A DNA stretch of 45,686 bases from Nemertoderma westbladi (GCA_032718475.1 JAUCBJ010004540.1:1-45686); one strand, 5' to 3'; positions 10,438 through 20,611 are shown, numbered from the stretch's first letter. Notes: generated by a model not told the origin, from the letters alone. A program made the numbers and translations.

Positions 10438-11562
10438 TTAACAAAGGTTCACCTCTCTTGCCTCCCGCTCCTTGCACTCGTTCACCTCTCTTGTCTCCCG
10501 CTCCTTTCGTTCATTCTCTACTCTCGCCTCCCGCTCATTGCGCTCGTTTTCTACTCTCGCCTCCCGCTCCTCGCGCTCTTTGCACTCACTCATCTCTCTC
10601 TCCTCCCGCTCCATATAGTTTCTCGCCACCCTCTCGGCTCTCTCTTTACACTCTCTCGCTAATTCTCTCTCCCTCTCTAATAGTGCAGTTCCCTCATCTA
10701 ACTGCCTCTCCAGTTCCTTTTGATCCAGCGCCACAATGTCTAGTTGACACGCCAGATCTATCTCTAACACCGTTCTTGCTTTCGTGGAGGATGTAGTGGA
10801 CTTATCGGTTGCGACGGACTCCCGTCGCCTCTCTGTCCTACTAATTTTCCCCTGTTTACTGGGGTTCTTACTAACCGACGACACCGAATCCTCAGGGTTA
10901 ACCTCGGATTTGCCATCGTGCGGGTCCGCCCATCCCACTAACTTAATTCCCCTGGCATCCACTAGGTAAGGCCCTATGTACACTACATCTGGCTCCATTA
11001 CCTCGGACCGCCACAATTCAAACAGTTCTGTGGCGACCCCCCTCGCTCTCTCACTCGCCAGTTCTCCCTGTCCAAAACGGACTAAGTAACGGAAATGTTT
11101 ATTCGACTCACCTAGCCTCTGGTATAGTTTAGGCTGGTCTACCTTTCTCCCCTCCTTAGCCTCTTTCAGTAGTTTCTTCGTGGCATTGTATGCCCGTCAT
11201 AGGCGATCACTCGTCCCGATGTCCTCCTCGTTGACTCTACCTTCCCTCCTCGTCCGGCGTCGTACCGACGGCCCCACCGCCACCGTTCTGGTGGGCCATC
11301 CGTCGCCCTCCGCCTGTGGTTGGCTGGCGACTTCGGTACTCCAACCGCCGTCGTTGTCGCGCGTCGACTCGGTGTTGTCTTTCCCTCCTCGTTGTTGTCG
11401 GCCGCCCTCCGCTCGGGCATTCGGATCATCCCTCGTTGGCGAATCCGTGGTGGCAGGCCAGTACCGTCTCGTCGCGGCCTCTCGGATTGTTTGGTTGGTG
11501 TCATCCGGGGTCCGCGGTGGCGTTCTTTCTCCCTCTGATTCTCGGGGCGTTTGTTCACTCAT
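10438..11562 (-). pseudogene. Gag-like ORF of an unidentified retroelement, one internal stop
   Basis: A single minus-strand frame runs from ATG 11562 (MSEQTPRESE...) to 10438, interrupted only by TGA at 11197-11199. Upstream of the stop is a low-complexity Arg/Thr/Pro/Asp-rich region. Downstream lies a folded-looking part (LYQRLGESNKHFRYLVRFG, then YIGPYLVDARGIKLVGWADP). The C-terminal ~100 residues are highly charged (ERELAREC, EREAREVNE-like repeats), a likely coiled coil. The order globular part, coiled coil, low-complexity tail resembles retroelement gag proteins such as the BEL gag next door. I do not recognise the family. Without the TGA it would be about 374 codons. Confidence 0.5.
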
Positions 11563-12137
11563 CTTTGTTTGTTGCGGTCACAGTCCATTGTAAGCTGGAT
11601 AGTTTTTAACTGTGACTGGATCTGAGATCCCGACCGGGTAAGATTTGTACGCATCACGTAACTGCTGGTCTGCTGGGCTAGTGTCCTTTTGGCTGAAGGT
11701 CGTTGGGGAAAAATAACAGAGTTTGTGTTTCTCGATGTTAATGTTCCAATGATAATAGCACAGAATGTATGACAGTATATGATTGAAATTGCAATACAGA
11801 ATTACAACAGCAGTGTGTAGAATGACTGTTAAAAACTATAACCGGTCTGCAACTCTGTGATTAATGAACTGACCGGTAAATCAGTAATCAGGATAACTAT
11901 ATGATTGATACACATAGATATTGGTTTCACCTCTACTCTACTTGGCCTTCTGTACCCAATGGATGCTTTCCTATCTTTCCCCACGTGCTCCCCTGCCTGC
12001 TATTGGCTTATATACTAATTGTCACTTTGGCACTCCCTGTGAGTGTTACCCCCTGCCGCTAGCCTTGACTAGCTGCGTTCCCCCTGTGAGGTGGTTTGAC
12101 CTCTAACCTCTCTCTGTGGCTTTAGGGCCTGTGTCAA
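11563..12137. other. Leader of the gag-like ORF and PLE1 5' flank, noncoding
   Basis: Up to about 11900 this is the upstream region of the minus-strand gag-like ORF. No LTR terminus or primer site is convincing. From about 11920 the sequence becomes C/T-rich on the plus strand and leads into the Penelope-like element. No gene is supported. Confidence 0.4.
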
Positions 12138-12159
12138 CCCCCCCCCCCCCCCCCCCCCC
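12138..12159. repeat. Poly(C) tract, 22 nt
   Basis: An uninterrupted run of 22 C residues just upstream of the PLE1 coding region. Similar C or G tracts recur at 10367, 25374, 31576, 34950, 36511 and 39347. Confidence 0.95.
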
Positions 12160-12218
12160 GAGTTGGTTATGGGGCGAGATTCTTATTGGTAATCTCATAT
12201 CGCCAACTATATTGGTAA

Positions 12219-14140
12219 AATGCCACTGGTCCCATTTTCAGGTGGATAAAGCAAGGGAATCGAATCCGCTTACACACCGACACGGTTTTCTTAACCCGTT
12301 GTAGTGATTCTGGTGTGGTACCTCAGTTTCTAGCCTTCAAGGTACCTCCATCTCACCCTTTTGCAGAACCTGATGCTATTCGGGCCTTTCAGCTGCGGTT
12401 GCTAAACAAAACCATAGCTAGGAGGGTGAATGAGCTGATTGCTGCAGAGGGTCGTGTGGAGAGTACCAAGCATCACCTTGCCACTCGACTGGGAGATGCT
12501 CAGCTGATTGAGGAGGCCGTCTGCCAGGCTAACACCTGGTGCGACGGTAAACTCGACCAGTGGAGAGCTGACCAGGACGAGAAGTTTAGGTGGTGGGCCG
12601 GATGCCAAGGGACGCCATTACTTAATGTCCAAGGCACGGTGCGGTGTGAGGATGGGATTGTTCTACCTGAGACGGTTGAGACTGTGCTCAGACTTGGGGC
12701 CAAGAATCCGGTCAAAACCAAGTTTGACACCACTCTCTTCTACTCCCAGGTAGATTATTTCACCCGCGCGACCGATGCTGACAAAGTAAGTATGTCACAC
12801 CATTACCAGAATTATGCCAGGTTATTGCGCTTACAGTGGCAGTCTGATGCTGTCGCTACCACAGCCCATTACCTGAAGCAGCAGGGCCTGATTGCTGTGC
12901 CGTTTGACAAGGGTAATGGCTATTGTATTATGAGGAAGGAGTCGTATCTGGCCAAGGCTGATACACTCATCGCAGACCCGGCTAAGTTTGGTCCACCTCC
13001 CGGTCATCCTATTGCTGTTAAGGGCTGTACCGTCGCAGGGCCGAGGTTATACGGAACGAGGTCACCAGTATTGTAGGTAAGGAGAGTAAGGAACTCCTAG
13101 CGAAGTTACTTCCGCGCTAAGATACTACTCCCCCGAGGCTGTATGACCTCGCCAAGGTCCACAAGGCTGGTGTCCCTCTCCGCCCAATAACTTCAATGCC
13201 CGGCAGCATCTTCCACGCTGTCGCTGAGTACCTCAGGGACATGTTGCAGGTGCTGCCAGAGGGTAGGATTGGTACTAACAGCGCCGGGGCTGCCGATCGT
13301 CTCGCTGAGCTGGATGTAGAACCCACGGACCGCCTCTACTCCCTGGACGTAGTTAGTTTATTCACTAACGTTCCACTCAAGGAGGCGGTGCAGCTTGCTG
13401 CTGATCTACTGTACGAGCAACATCCTGACCAGCCTATCAACAAGGACCAATTTATTCGTCTTATGTTGGTTGCTACACAGGATGTTGTATTCCTGGATCA
13501 CCGTGGTAACTACCGTTGTCAGAGGGATGGTGTCGCCATGGGCTCCCCTTTGGGTCCCATACTCGCCAACATCTTTCTGTCACAGTTCGATGAGCAGATT
13601 GCGGCGGGTACCAAGCTTAGCGATAGGTACGTTGATGACGTGTTTAGCGTTGGTAGTAACGACCCCACTGAGAAGCTGAGAGAGGTCAATGCCCTCCACC
13701 CCAATCTTAAGTTTACACTTGAGTTGGAGGAACAGGGCCGCTTGCTTTTCCTTGATTTGGTTGTGTCCCGTACTGACCACGCGCTTGCGACGGCATGGTA
13801 CCGCAAGCCTACAGATACTGGGCTTGTTCTTAATGCTACTGCGTGTGCCCCTGAGGCATACAAACGGGGGGTAGTTCGTGGAATGTTTCATCGCATTTTC
13901 AATAAGGATGTAAGGGCGGGGATGGCTCCCAGCTCCATTCTGCAATTGGCGAAGCTAACACCATTCTTAGCAATAACCAATATACAAATGCGATGATTCA
14001 ACGCGAGCTTACCGCCGTCCGTGCCGCTAGGGGGCGTCCTGGCAATTGTAGTGAGAGCGAGGTGACTGCGGTTGCACCCACTGAGGTCATTGACCTGGTG
14101 GATCCAGCACCCGTAGATAATCCCAGGCCTATCATCTGAA
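12219..14140 (+). pseudogene. PLE1 reverse transcriptase (disabled)
   Basis: The frame is open from about 12219, after a TAA at 12216. The longest listed start is a GTG at 12315. Recognisable PLE RT blocks: DKGNGYC near 12905; LAKVHKAGVPLRPITSMPGS at about 13150-13210; SLDVVSLFTNVP near 13340-13375; GVAMGSPLGPILANIFLS at 13528-13582; catalytic YVDD near 13628-13640; FTLELEEQGRLLFLDL after it. Comparison with PLE2 shows a short deletion near 13020-13040 that shifts the frame, a TAA in place of a Lys codon at 13119-13121, a G-to-D change before LAKVHK, and a further frame break after 13900. It cannot make a full protein. Confidence 0.85.
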
Positions 14141-14219
14141 GTTTGAGTACCGCGGTCGGGCTACCAAACTTTTCGTTCGTAGGCTACGTGGTCTAGTACC
14201 GAGATCTTGCGCACGGCCA

Positions 14220-14648
14220 GTGCGGTTTGTTTACACAACTGCCAAACTGCGCCAATCACTGCCATCATTGAAACATCGGGTTCCCGATATTCTGGCTTCT
14301 AACGTCGTGTATTCATTTGCTTGTCCCTCTTGTAAGGGGGAATATGTTGGACATACCATCCAACACTTATTTGAACGCGTTAGACAGCATCAGGACGGGT
14401 CGGCCAATGATGGTAGTGAACAAGGCAAGACAGTTCACAACCATATCATGACGCACTGCGGGGAGCCCAACACACGTTGGTTGACTGACTGGCGAGAGTT
14501 GTTCAAACACTTCAAGGTTATTGCACGGCACCCTTTGCGTCCTGTCCTGCAAAAACTAGAAATGTTTTATATACACACTCGCCAGCCAGCTATTAACAAG
14601 CAGAAACGTGATTGGCGCAAGTTTGAGGTGCTGCTTCCCAGTGGTTAG
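14220..14648 (+). CDS. PLE1 GIY-YIG endonuclease domain
   Basis: An intact 142-codon frame. The motif VVYSFACPSCKGEYVGHT gives the GIY-YIG signature (VYSF...YVG), with a CxxC between the two halves as is usual in PLEs. HLFERVRQH supplies the catalytic Arg region, and VHNHIMTHC follows. The C-terminal LEMFYIHTRQPAINKQ block is typical of PLE tails. It would nick the target to prime reverse transcription. It is probably the 3' part of one PLE polyprotein whose upstream frames are broken, not an independent gene. Confidence 0.85.
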   Translation: MRFVYTTAKLRQSLPSLKHRVPDILASNVVYSFACPSCKGEYVGHTIQHLFERVRQHQDGSANDGSEQGKTVHNHIMTHCGEPNTRWLTDWRELFKHFKVIARHPLRPVLQKLEMFYIHTRQPAINKQKRDWRKFEVLLPSG

Positions 14649-14735
14649 ACAGATATACCTTGTTTCACTTTACCGTGCCGTCTCCCTTGGAACTTCTATA
14701 TATTGTCTCCTTTCTAGCACTAGCTACTTGAGAAA

Positions 14736-14786
14736 GCCCCCATTGGGGCGAAACCTACTGATCAGCTGACAGCCGTCAGCTGATCA
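14736..14786 (+). ncRNA. Paired stem-loops at the PLE 3' end
   Basis: Two adjacent hairpins follow the stop codon. The first is GCCCC-CATT-GGGGC (14736-14749), set between GAGAAA and GAAAC. The second is a 12-bp perfect stem (TGATCAGCTGAC, 14759-14786) with a 4-nt loop. The first is unchanged in both other copies (20705, 27374). The second is kept there with one mismatch. Some PLEs carry hammerhead ribozymes, but no CUGAUGA core is visible, so I call this only a conserved RNA structure. Confidence 0.5.
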
Positions 14787-14914
14787 CTGATTGCATGCAA
14801 CGTCTAATGGTCAGTTGCTTTTTTATTTTAGTATTTGTATCGTACTGTACTGGCATACCTACCGGTAAGGTTTTTTACTTCAGCTTGACAATTAAAGAAT
14901 AAAATAACAACAGC

Positions 14915-15360
14915 TTAGTTACTACTACAAGGTCGAGTGAACTTGGACAGTGGAAATGAGATCCTTCCAGGCTTCCCGATTCTCCATAGTTGTCGCAATT
15001 TCGTTTCTCCCAGTTCAGTATCCCTTTCAAGTTGATCTATATATGTTATGGCTGGTCGTCCATGACTACGCTTTCCATGAGTTGGTTGCCAGAGAAGTAG
15101 ATATGGTATGACCTCGTCTTTACTTCGCCAGCAGTGCCCACTGAATCTTAATCTTCGTTCACGGAGGGTGGTTGATACAGGTGGTATTGTACCATAAAGC
15201 TCGGTGTTTGTCATCTGTTGTCTCCAGCTGATGTTTAGGGCTGCCCTTAGTAGTCTTGTGTAGCAACCATCTATTCGTTGTTCAAGTGATTTAGTCAGTG
15301 TCCAGGTCTCACCCCCGTATAAGGCCGAGGAGATAGGGTTGCAAACGAGGCTGAGTAGGA
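14915..15360 (-). pseudogene. Non-LTR retrotransposon RT C-terminus (3' fragment)
   Basis: The minus-strand frame ends at 14915 and encodes LYGGETWTLTKSLEQRIDG, then LRAALNISWRQ, RERRLRFSGHCWRSKDE and LLLWQPTHGKRSHGRP. This is the familiar C-terminal tail of LINE reverse transcriptases, after the catalytic domain. The homology stops near 15330-15360, where BEL pol sequence on the other strand begins. It is a 5'-truncated LINE copy. The clade is not determined. Its 3' end abuts PLE1 through the word AACAACAGCTTA. Confidence 0.75.
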
Positions 15361-16556
15361 TGGCAGTAACTACTATCGCGAGCAAGGATGAGGTCCTGGA
15401 GATGAGAACGGGACGGTGCGAGATATCAGCAATAGCACCTGGATGTGATTATGGGGCGACCATCGACCCCATTCAAATAATAGAATCAATTAATATAAAC
15501 GCCAGGCGGCCCACCAGGATCGAGGTCGAGCAATACTGGTTCCTGGACGATATCGATTCCTCAATACCCGAAGTGGACGTCCCGAAGGTATCCATCATAG
15601 TCGGTATGGACTGTCCGACGGCCCACGAGAGAGTACGGACTATATTCGGAGAAAATAAACAGAGGGATCTGATGGCGATTCTTACGCCGTTCGGATGGAT
15701 GCTTAGCGGCCCAATTAAAACCAAGATTCCATTCGGGGTGTCGGAGACATCAGGGTGCATGTTTGCAGGCACAATGAGGGAGATGGAGGATGAAGGAGCA
15801 GAGGAGCAACTTAAGAGGCTGCTGCGGCAGGACTTCGAAGGATTAGAGGAGGCCTGGGTCGGAACCTCGGTAGAAGACAAACAAGCGATAGAGAGCGTAA
15901 AGAATTCTATGAATTGCAGAGGGGGACGGTACACCATAGGGATTGTGTGGAAACAACCAAAGCTACCGTTACCAGATAACAAAGGGATGGTACTCACGAG
16001 GCTCCGCAAACTGAAGCAGACGCTCAGACGGAGCCCCGAGAAGGACGAGTATATCCACAAAACAATTAGGAAATATGTTGAAAAGGGATGGGCCGTGGAG
16101 TTACCGGTCGACGAGCCAAACACGGACAGGACCTACTATTTGCCACGGCACGTGGCCTTGGATCCGAGGAAGGGTAAACTGTGGATGGTGGTCAACGCGT
16201 CGGCCAAAACGAATGGCAAAAGCCTAAATGACTATCTGCTGGAGGGCCCCAACATCTACAACTCGGGGATAGAGGTCCTGTTGCAATTCAGAAATGGAAG
16301 GCATGCCTTCACGTGCGACATTGAAGGCATGTTCAACCAAGTCCGTATGACAGAAGAAGACAGCGATAGTCAGCGCTTCCTATGGTACAACGGCGACGAA
16401 AAACCGTCTGAGATACCGATGTATAAAATGGCGGTGCAAAACATGGGGGCCAAGTCATCCTCATTCACAACAACTACGGCTGTAAGAGATACGGTAGAGG
16501 GCAAGGAAGGAGAGTATAGTGCAAAGGCGAGCGACATGATTCGACTTTCTATGTAG
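15361..16556 (+). pseudogene. pol: BEL/Pao pol fragment: protease end and RT N-terminal half
   Basis: The open frame runs to 16556. Early residues VSIIVGMDCPTAHE and LTPFGWMLSGP are the BEL post-protease signature. RT begins near RKLKQTLRR and includes TYYLPRHVALDP, VVNASAKTNGKSLNDYLLEGPN and AFTCDIEGMFNQV. The frame breaks at about 16545, exactly before the catalytic motif: the FYVDDG codons sit in another frame. The apparent start inside the joined LINE sequence is not the natural start. Confidence 0.8.
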
Positions 16557-17937
16557 ATGACGGGATGGGATCTGGAAACATGGTTGAAGAAATACTGGAG
16601 ATAAGGCGCGAGGTTCGCGACATCCTAAAAGGATCTGGGTTCAACCTTACTAAGTTCCAGTCCAGCTCTGAGGAATTTATGAAGGCCATAGAAGACAAAC
16701 GACCAGAGTCAACCAATGGACAATCCCACAACGGCAAAGGGACAGGTTTTGGTGAACAAGAGAGTGGAGTCTCAGCAAAAGGCACTAGGGATCGTGTGGA
16801 ACCGGGAGACGGACGAGTTGGAGTATCAACTAACCCAAGAGGGCGCAGAGATCCACACTAAGCGGGTTATGTGTCGTACATAGCAAGGATATACGATCCC
16901 CTAGGCCTAGCATCCCCATTGTTAGTCACGGGGAAGCAAATATTAAAGAAAGTATATAAGTTAAAGGATGAGTGGGATGCGGAGGTCCCGGAAGAAATAA
17001 GTAGACAGTGGAGTAAGTGGACGGGGGGTCTAGAGGAAATGGGGATGTACAGCATGCCATGCGTGTATTTCCCGTACGGAAACATGACGGACCTGGATCT
17101 GCATATGTTTTCCGATGCATCATTGAAAGCGTATGGAGCGGCACTTCATTTGGTACAGCGACGGGGGGCTCATATGCCCATACTTGCATTTAGTAAAGCG
17201 AAGTCGACGCCACCAGATTCAACATCAGTGCCGAAACTCGAGCTGACAGCTGCGAGGTTAGGAGTAAGGGCGACAGCTTACTTGATGGACACTATACCCA
17301 ACATAGTGGAGACACACTACTGGACGGACTCCATGGTAGTGTTAGGGTGGCTACATAATGAGAAGACAAGGTACCCTATATTCGTCGCAAACAGGATAGA
17401 TGAGATAAGGGTGACGACTGATCTAGAAAGGTGGCATTACTGCCCTACCGATGACAATTCAGCAGATCTGTTATTGAGGGGCGTTGGACGCCGCACTTTC
17501 TCGAAGAAGGAAGAGGAAGTAGTAACAGAAGAGGAGGGAGAGGATTCAGAAGGGGAAGAGATATACAGCCAGTTAGCAGGGAGATCAAGGAGGTGCCACC
17601 GAAATCGAAGGAACTATGCGATAATCCGTCGGATAGGTTGCTCAGTTACAGCTCCAGCTGGTTCAAGACTAAGAAGTTGGTAGCATATTTGTGGGCCTAT
17701 GGGGATTTCCTCAGGGGAGTTGGCAAGGATACCAAAAGGACACCAACCATCGATCTGGAAGGAGCGGCTAAAGCCGTAATACGATATGAACAAAGAAAGG
17801 GGTATGCCGACGAAGTGGACAGAGTCAGCAAGCAACAACACCTTCATCGAGACAGCGAGCTCAACACGCTGTCCTCGCAGTTGAACGACGGCGGGATACT
17901 GGTGATGAATTCCAGAGTGGTGAACAACAACAGCTTA
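15361..17937 (+). mobile_element. Internal pol fragment of a second BEL/Pao family
   Basis: A BEL/Pao pol in plus orientation, truncated at both ends and differing clearly in sequence from the element at 1-7053. It holds the end of the protease region, RT, RNase H and the linker towards integrase. It stops before the integrase zinc finger, at AACAACAGCTTA (17926-17937). The same 12-mer is at its other side (14906-14917). Confidence 0.75.
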
Positions 17938-17949
17938 ATTAATAATTAA
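16545..17949 (+). pseudogene. pol: BEL/Pao pol fragment: RT catalytic part, RNase H, linker
   Basis: This is the continuation of the preceding fragment after the frameshift. FYVDDGMGSGN is followed by a stretch in a second frame (QQKALGIVWNRETDELEYQL near 16772-16830). A third frame from about 16871 holds IYDPLGLASPLLV, the RNase H start HMFSDASLKAYGAALH, and HYWTDSMVVLGWL. A fourth piece (17593-17949) resembles the linker before integrase (SSSWFKTKKLVAYLWAYGDFLRG) and ends NNNSLINN. At least three frame changes make it nonfunctional. It lies directly before the inverted PLE tail. Confidence 0.8.
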
Positions 17950-18059
17950 ATGCTTGAGTTAATACAATTATTTTATTCTTTAATTGTCAAGCTGAAGTAA
18001 AAAACCTTACCGGTAGGTATGCCAGTACAGTACGATACAAATACTAAAATAAAATAAAA
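17938..18059 (-). repeat. Inverted PLE 3' tail
   Basis: Positions 17970-18052 are the reverse complement of the PLE1 3' end (about 14826-14905), nearly perfect. It is joined head-on at about 18060 to the plus-strand, 5'-truncated body of PLE2. An inverted tail next to a 5'-truncated body is a known outcome of PLE insertion. Confidence 0.85.
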
Positions 18060-18060
18060 A

Positions 18061-18850
18061 GATGCTGTCACTACGACCGCGCATTACCTGAAGCAACAGG
18101 GCCTGATTGCTGTGCCGTTTGACAAGGGGAACGGCTATTGTGTTATGAGGAAGGAGTCGTATCTGACCAAGGCTGATACTCTCATCGCCGACCCCGCCAA
18201 GTTTGGTCCCCCTCCAGGCTGCCAGGGTGCTGTGAAGATCGATATTTACCGTCGTAGGGCCGAGGTTATACGGGACGAGGTCACCAGTATTGTGGGTAAG
18301 GAGAGTAAGGAACTCCTAGCCAAGTTACTTCCGCGCAAGGATACTACTCCCCCGAGGCTGTACGGCCTCGCTAAGGTCCACAAGGCTGGTGTCCCCCTCC
18401 GCCCAATAACTTCAATGCCCGGCAGCATCTTCCACGCTGTCGCTGAGTACCTCAGGGACATGTTGCAGGTGCTGCCAGAGGGTAGGATTGGTACTAACAG
18501 CGCCGGGGCTGCCGATCGTCTCGCCGAGCTGGATGTAGAACCCACGGACCGCCTCTACTCCCTGGACGTAGTTAGTTTATTCACTAACGTTCCATCCACT
18601 CAAGGAGGCGGTGCAGCTTGCTGCTGATCTACTGTACGAGCAACATCCTGACCAGCCTATCAACAAAGACCAATTTATTCGTCTAATGTTGGTGGCTACA
18701 CAGGATGTTGTAATCCTAGATCACCATGGTAACTACTGCTTTCAGAAGGATGGTGTCGCCATGGGTTCCCCATTGGGTCCCATACTCGCCAACATCTTTC
18801 TGTCACAGTTTGACGAGCAGATCACAGTGGGTACCGAGATTAGTGAAAGG
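18061..18850 (+). pseudogene. PLE2 RT, N-terminal part
   Basis: Encodes VPFDKGNGYCVMRKESY, then KIDIYRRRAEVIRDEV, RLYGLAKVHKAGVPLRP, SLDVVSLFTNVP and GVAMGSPLGPILANIFLS. Here the KIDIYRRR and YGLAKVHK segments that are damaged in PLE1 are intact. A 4-nt insertion after FTNVP (about 18594-18597) shifts the frame, so 18112-18627 and 18611 onward read in different frames. The sequence stops before YVDD at GTGAAAGG, where the hAT-like repeat begins. Confidence 0.85.
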
Positions 18851-19650
18851 CAGGGACGGATTAAGGGGGGGGCAACAGGGGCAGCTGCAGGGGGCCCGTA
18901 AGTTGGAAGGGGCCCGCAAGTTGGGAGAAATTTACCGAACATTATCTCACTGATAAAACAACCTCATTTATTTATTAATTTCTGGCTGTTCAATAAATAT
19001 TTAGAGTATATCTCACATATAGCCTCACCATTCAGAGCACTGTGTCCCATAGAATGTTTAAAGTGTTTTAAAAAAATATTTTAAGTGTAATGTAATGCTT
19101 AAAGGAAAACGTTAGCAAAAAAACAAAATTAACCAAAAAAAAAAAATGTTAATAATAGTAAACTATTACTGTATTACAATTAACATTTAATTTACCTTTC
19201 AATTAATATTATCTGAAATCATTCACGAGTTCAGTAGGTTAGGAAATTGCTATTTTTAAGTAATTTTGTGTCTAATTTATTGATATACCAGTATATTATT
19301 CGTTCCTAAATATAGAATTGATGTCTTTTGGATGGTGTAATTTTAGGAAAAAATTAGTATTATTTAAATAATCAAGGACTATTATTCGATAAAAAAAAGT
19401 AAGTGGAAATCACCGCTTTTTTAACAGATATTCAATTTAGCGAAATTCAACTATGTTTTTTTTTTTTTTTATTCAACTGTTACGTTTTTATATCGAATAT
19501 ATTGTTTTATTTGAAAAAAATATTACCAGCGTTACTTATTTGTACCAACGGGGACCAAAATTTTTTGCAATTGGTTTTCGTCGGGGAGGGGGGGGGGTAG
19601 GGGCCCGTAAGTTGCGACTGCCGGGGGCCCGAAAATCCATAATCCGTAAG
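18851..19650. mobile_element. Nonautonomous hAT-like repeat inserted in PLE2
   Basis: The left end is CAGGGACGGATTAAGGGG, a typical hAT-type terminus. The right end is CCATAATCCGT, its imperfect inverse, lacking the last ~5 bp. Flanks are GTGAAAGG (18843-18850) and CTGAAAGG (19684-19691), an 8-bp target duplication with one difference. Subterminal GGCCCGTAAGTTG-like words occur twice at the left and once, GGCCCGTAAGTTGCG, at the right. The interior is AT-rich with no transposase, so this would be a MITE-type element. Confidence 0.7.
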
Positions 19651-19653
19651 CCG

Positions 19654-19714
19654 ACACTGAACATGTCGTCAACATACCTTTCACTGAAAGGTATGTTGAC
19701 GACGTGTTCAGTGT
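19654..19714. repeat. 61-bp near-perfect palindrome at the hAT target site, copy 1
   Basis: Arms 19654-19683 and 19685-19714 around the single base 19684, with one mismatch (T at 19664). The right arm is genuine PLE RT sequence (the YVDD codons). The left arm is its inverted copy, lying between the hAT end and the target duplication. Confidence 0.95.
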
Positions 19715-20298
19715 TGGTAACAACGACCCCACTGAGAAGTTGAGAGAGGTCAATGCCCTCCACCCCAATCTTAGGTTTACACTTGAGTTGGAGGAACAGG
19801 GCCACTTGCCTTTCCTTGATTTGGTTGTGTCCCGTACTGACCACGCGCTTGCAACGGCATGGTACCGCATGCCTACAGATACCGGGCTCGTTCTTAATGC
19901 TACTGCATGTGCCCCGGAGTCATATAAACGGGGGGTAGTTCGTGGAATGTTTCATCGCATATTTAACGTCAGTAAGGGCGGGCGGGGATGGCTCTCAGCT
20001 CAATACTGCAATTGGGGAAGCTAATATTATTCTTAGCAATAACCAATATACAAATGCGATGATTCAGCGTGAGCTTACTGCCGTCCGTGCCGCTAGGGGG
20101 CGTCCTGGCAATAGTAGTGAGAGTGAGGTAACTGCGGTTACACCCTCCGAGGTCATTGACCAGGTGGAGCCGAAACCGTCGGAAAATCCCTGGCCCATTA
20201 TCTGTAAGTTTGAGTACCGCGGTCGGGCCACCGAACTTTTTGTTCGTAGGTTGCGTGGTATAGTACGTTGTTTATTCTTTATCTTGTCCAGCTTGTAA
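19684..20298 (+). pseudogene. PLE2 RT, C-terminal part
   Basis: Resumes after the hAT insert with ERYVDDVFSVG (from about 19687), NDPTEKLREVNALHPNL, FTLELEEQGHLPFLDLVVS and AWYRMPTDTGLVLNAT. A frame change near 19970 passes to the ORF at 19942-20298 (QLNTAIGEANIILSNNQ...). About 100 nt present in PLE1 between the RT and the GIY-YIG (14187-14331) are missing near 20253-20295, and the frame shifts again there. Not functional. Confidence 0.8.
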
Positions 20299-20611
20299 GG
20301 GGGAATATGTTGGACATACCATCCAGCACTTGTTTGAACGTGTTAGACAGCATCAAGACGGGTCGGCCAATGATGGTAGTGAACAAGGCAAGACAGTTCA
20401 CAACCATATCATGACACACTGCGGCGAGCCCAATACACAGTGGTTGACGGACTGGCGTGAGTTCTTCAAGCATTTCAAAGTAATTGCACGGCACCCATTG
20501 CGGCCTGTCCTGCAAAAACTTGAAATGTTTTATATACGCACGCGTCAGCTCGCCATTAACAAACAGAAATGTGATTGGCGCAAGTTTGATGTGCTGCTTC
20601 CCAGTGGTTAG
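20269..20611 (+). CDS. PLE2 GIY-YIG endonuclease domain
   Basis: The frame is open from about 20269: VYSLSCPACKGEYVGHT, HLFERVRQHQDG, then HNHIMTHCGEPNT, and ends with LAINKQKCDWRKFDVLLPSG. There is no ATG; it belongs to a PLE polyprotein whose upstream part is broken. The nuclease signature residues are intact. The upstream linker of PLE1 is deleted. Confidence 0.75.

Larger units (their letters stand above)
12219..14905 (+). mobile_element. Penelope-like element, copy PLE1
   Basis: A reverse transcriptase of the Penelope-like type is followed by a GIY-YIG endonuclease and a structured 3' end. PLEs use the GIY-YIG nuclease to nick the target and the RT to copy RNA into it. This is the most complete of the copies here, but its RT has a frameshift and a stop. 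The 5' boundary is uncertain: homology to the other copies covers only 12845 onwards. The 3' boundary near 14905 is set by identity with the inverted tail at 17970-18052. That inverted tail and PLE2 both carry ~50 bp more at the 3' end, so PLE1 is slightly truncated or ends differently. Confidence 0.85.

Noticed and set aside
11180-11609. Plus-strand GC-rich ORFs
   Set aside because: Shadows of the minus-strand gag-like ORF in GC-rich sequence; no motif.
14736-14786. Hammerhead ribozyme
   Set aside because: GAAAC is present but the CUGAUGA core is absent, so the hammerhead call is not supported.
15473-16123. 216-codon minus-strand ORF
   Set aside because: Antisense of the second BEL pol, which has clear RT motifs on the plus strand.
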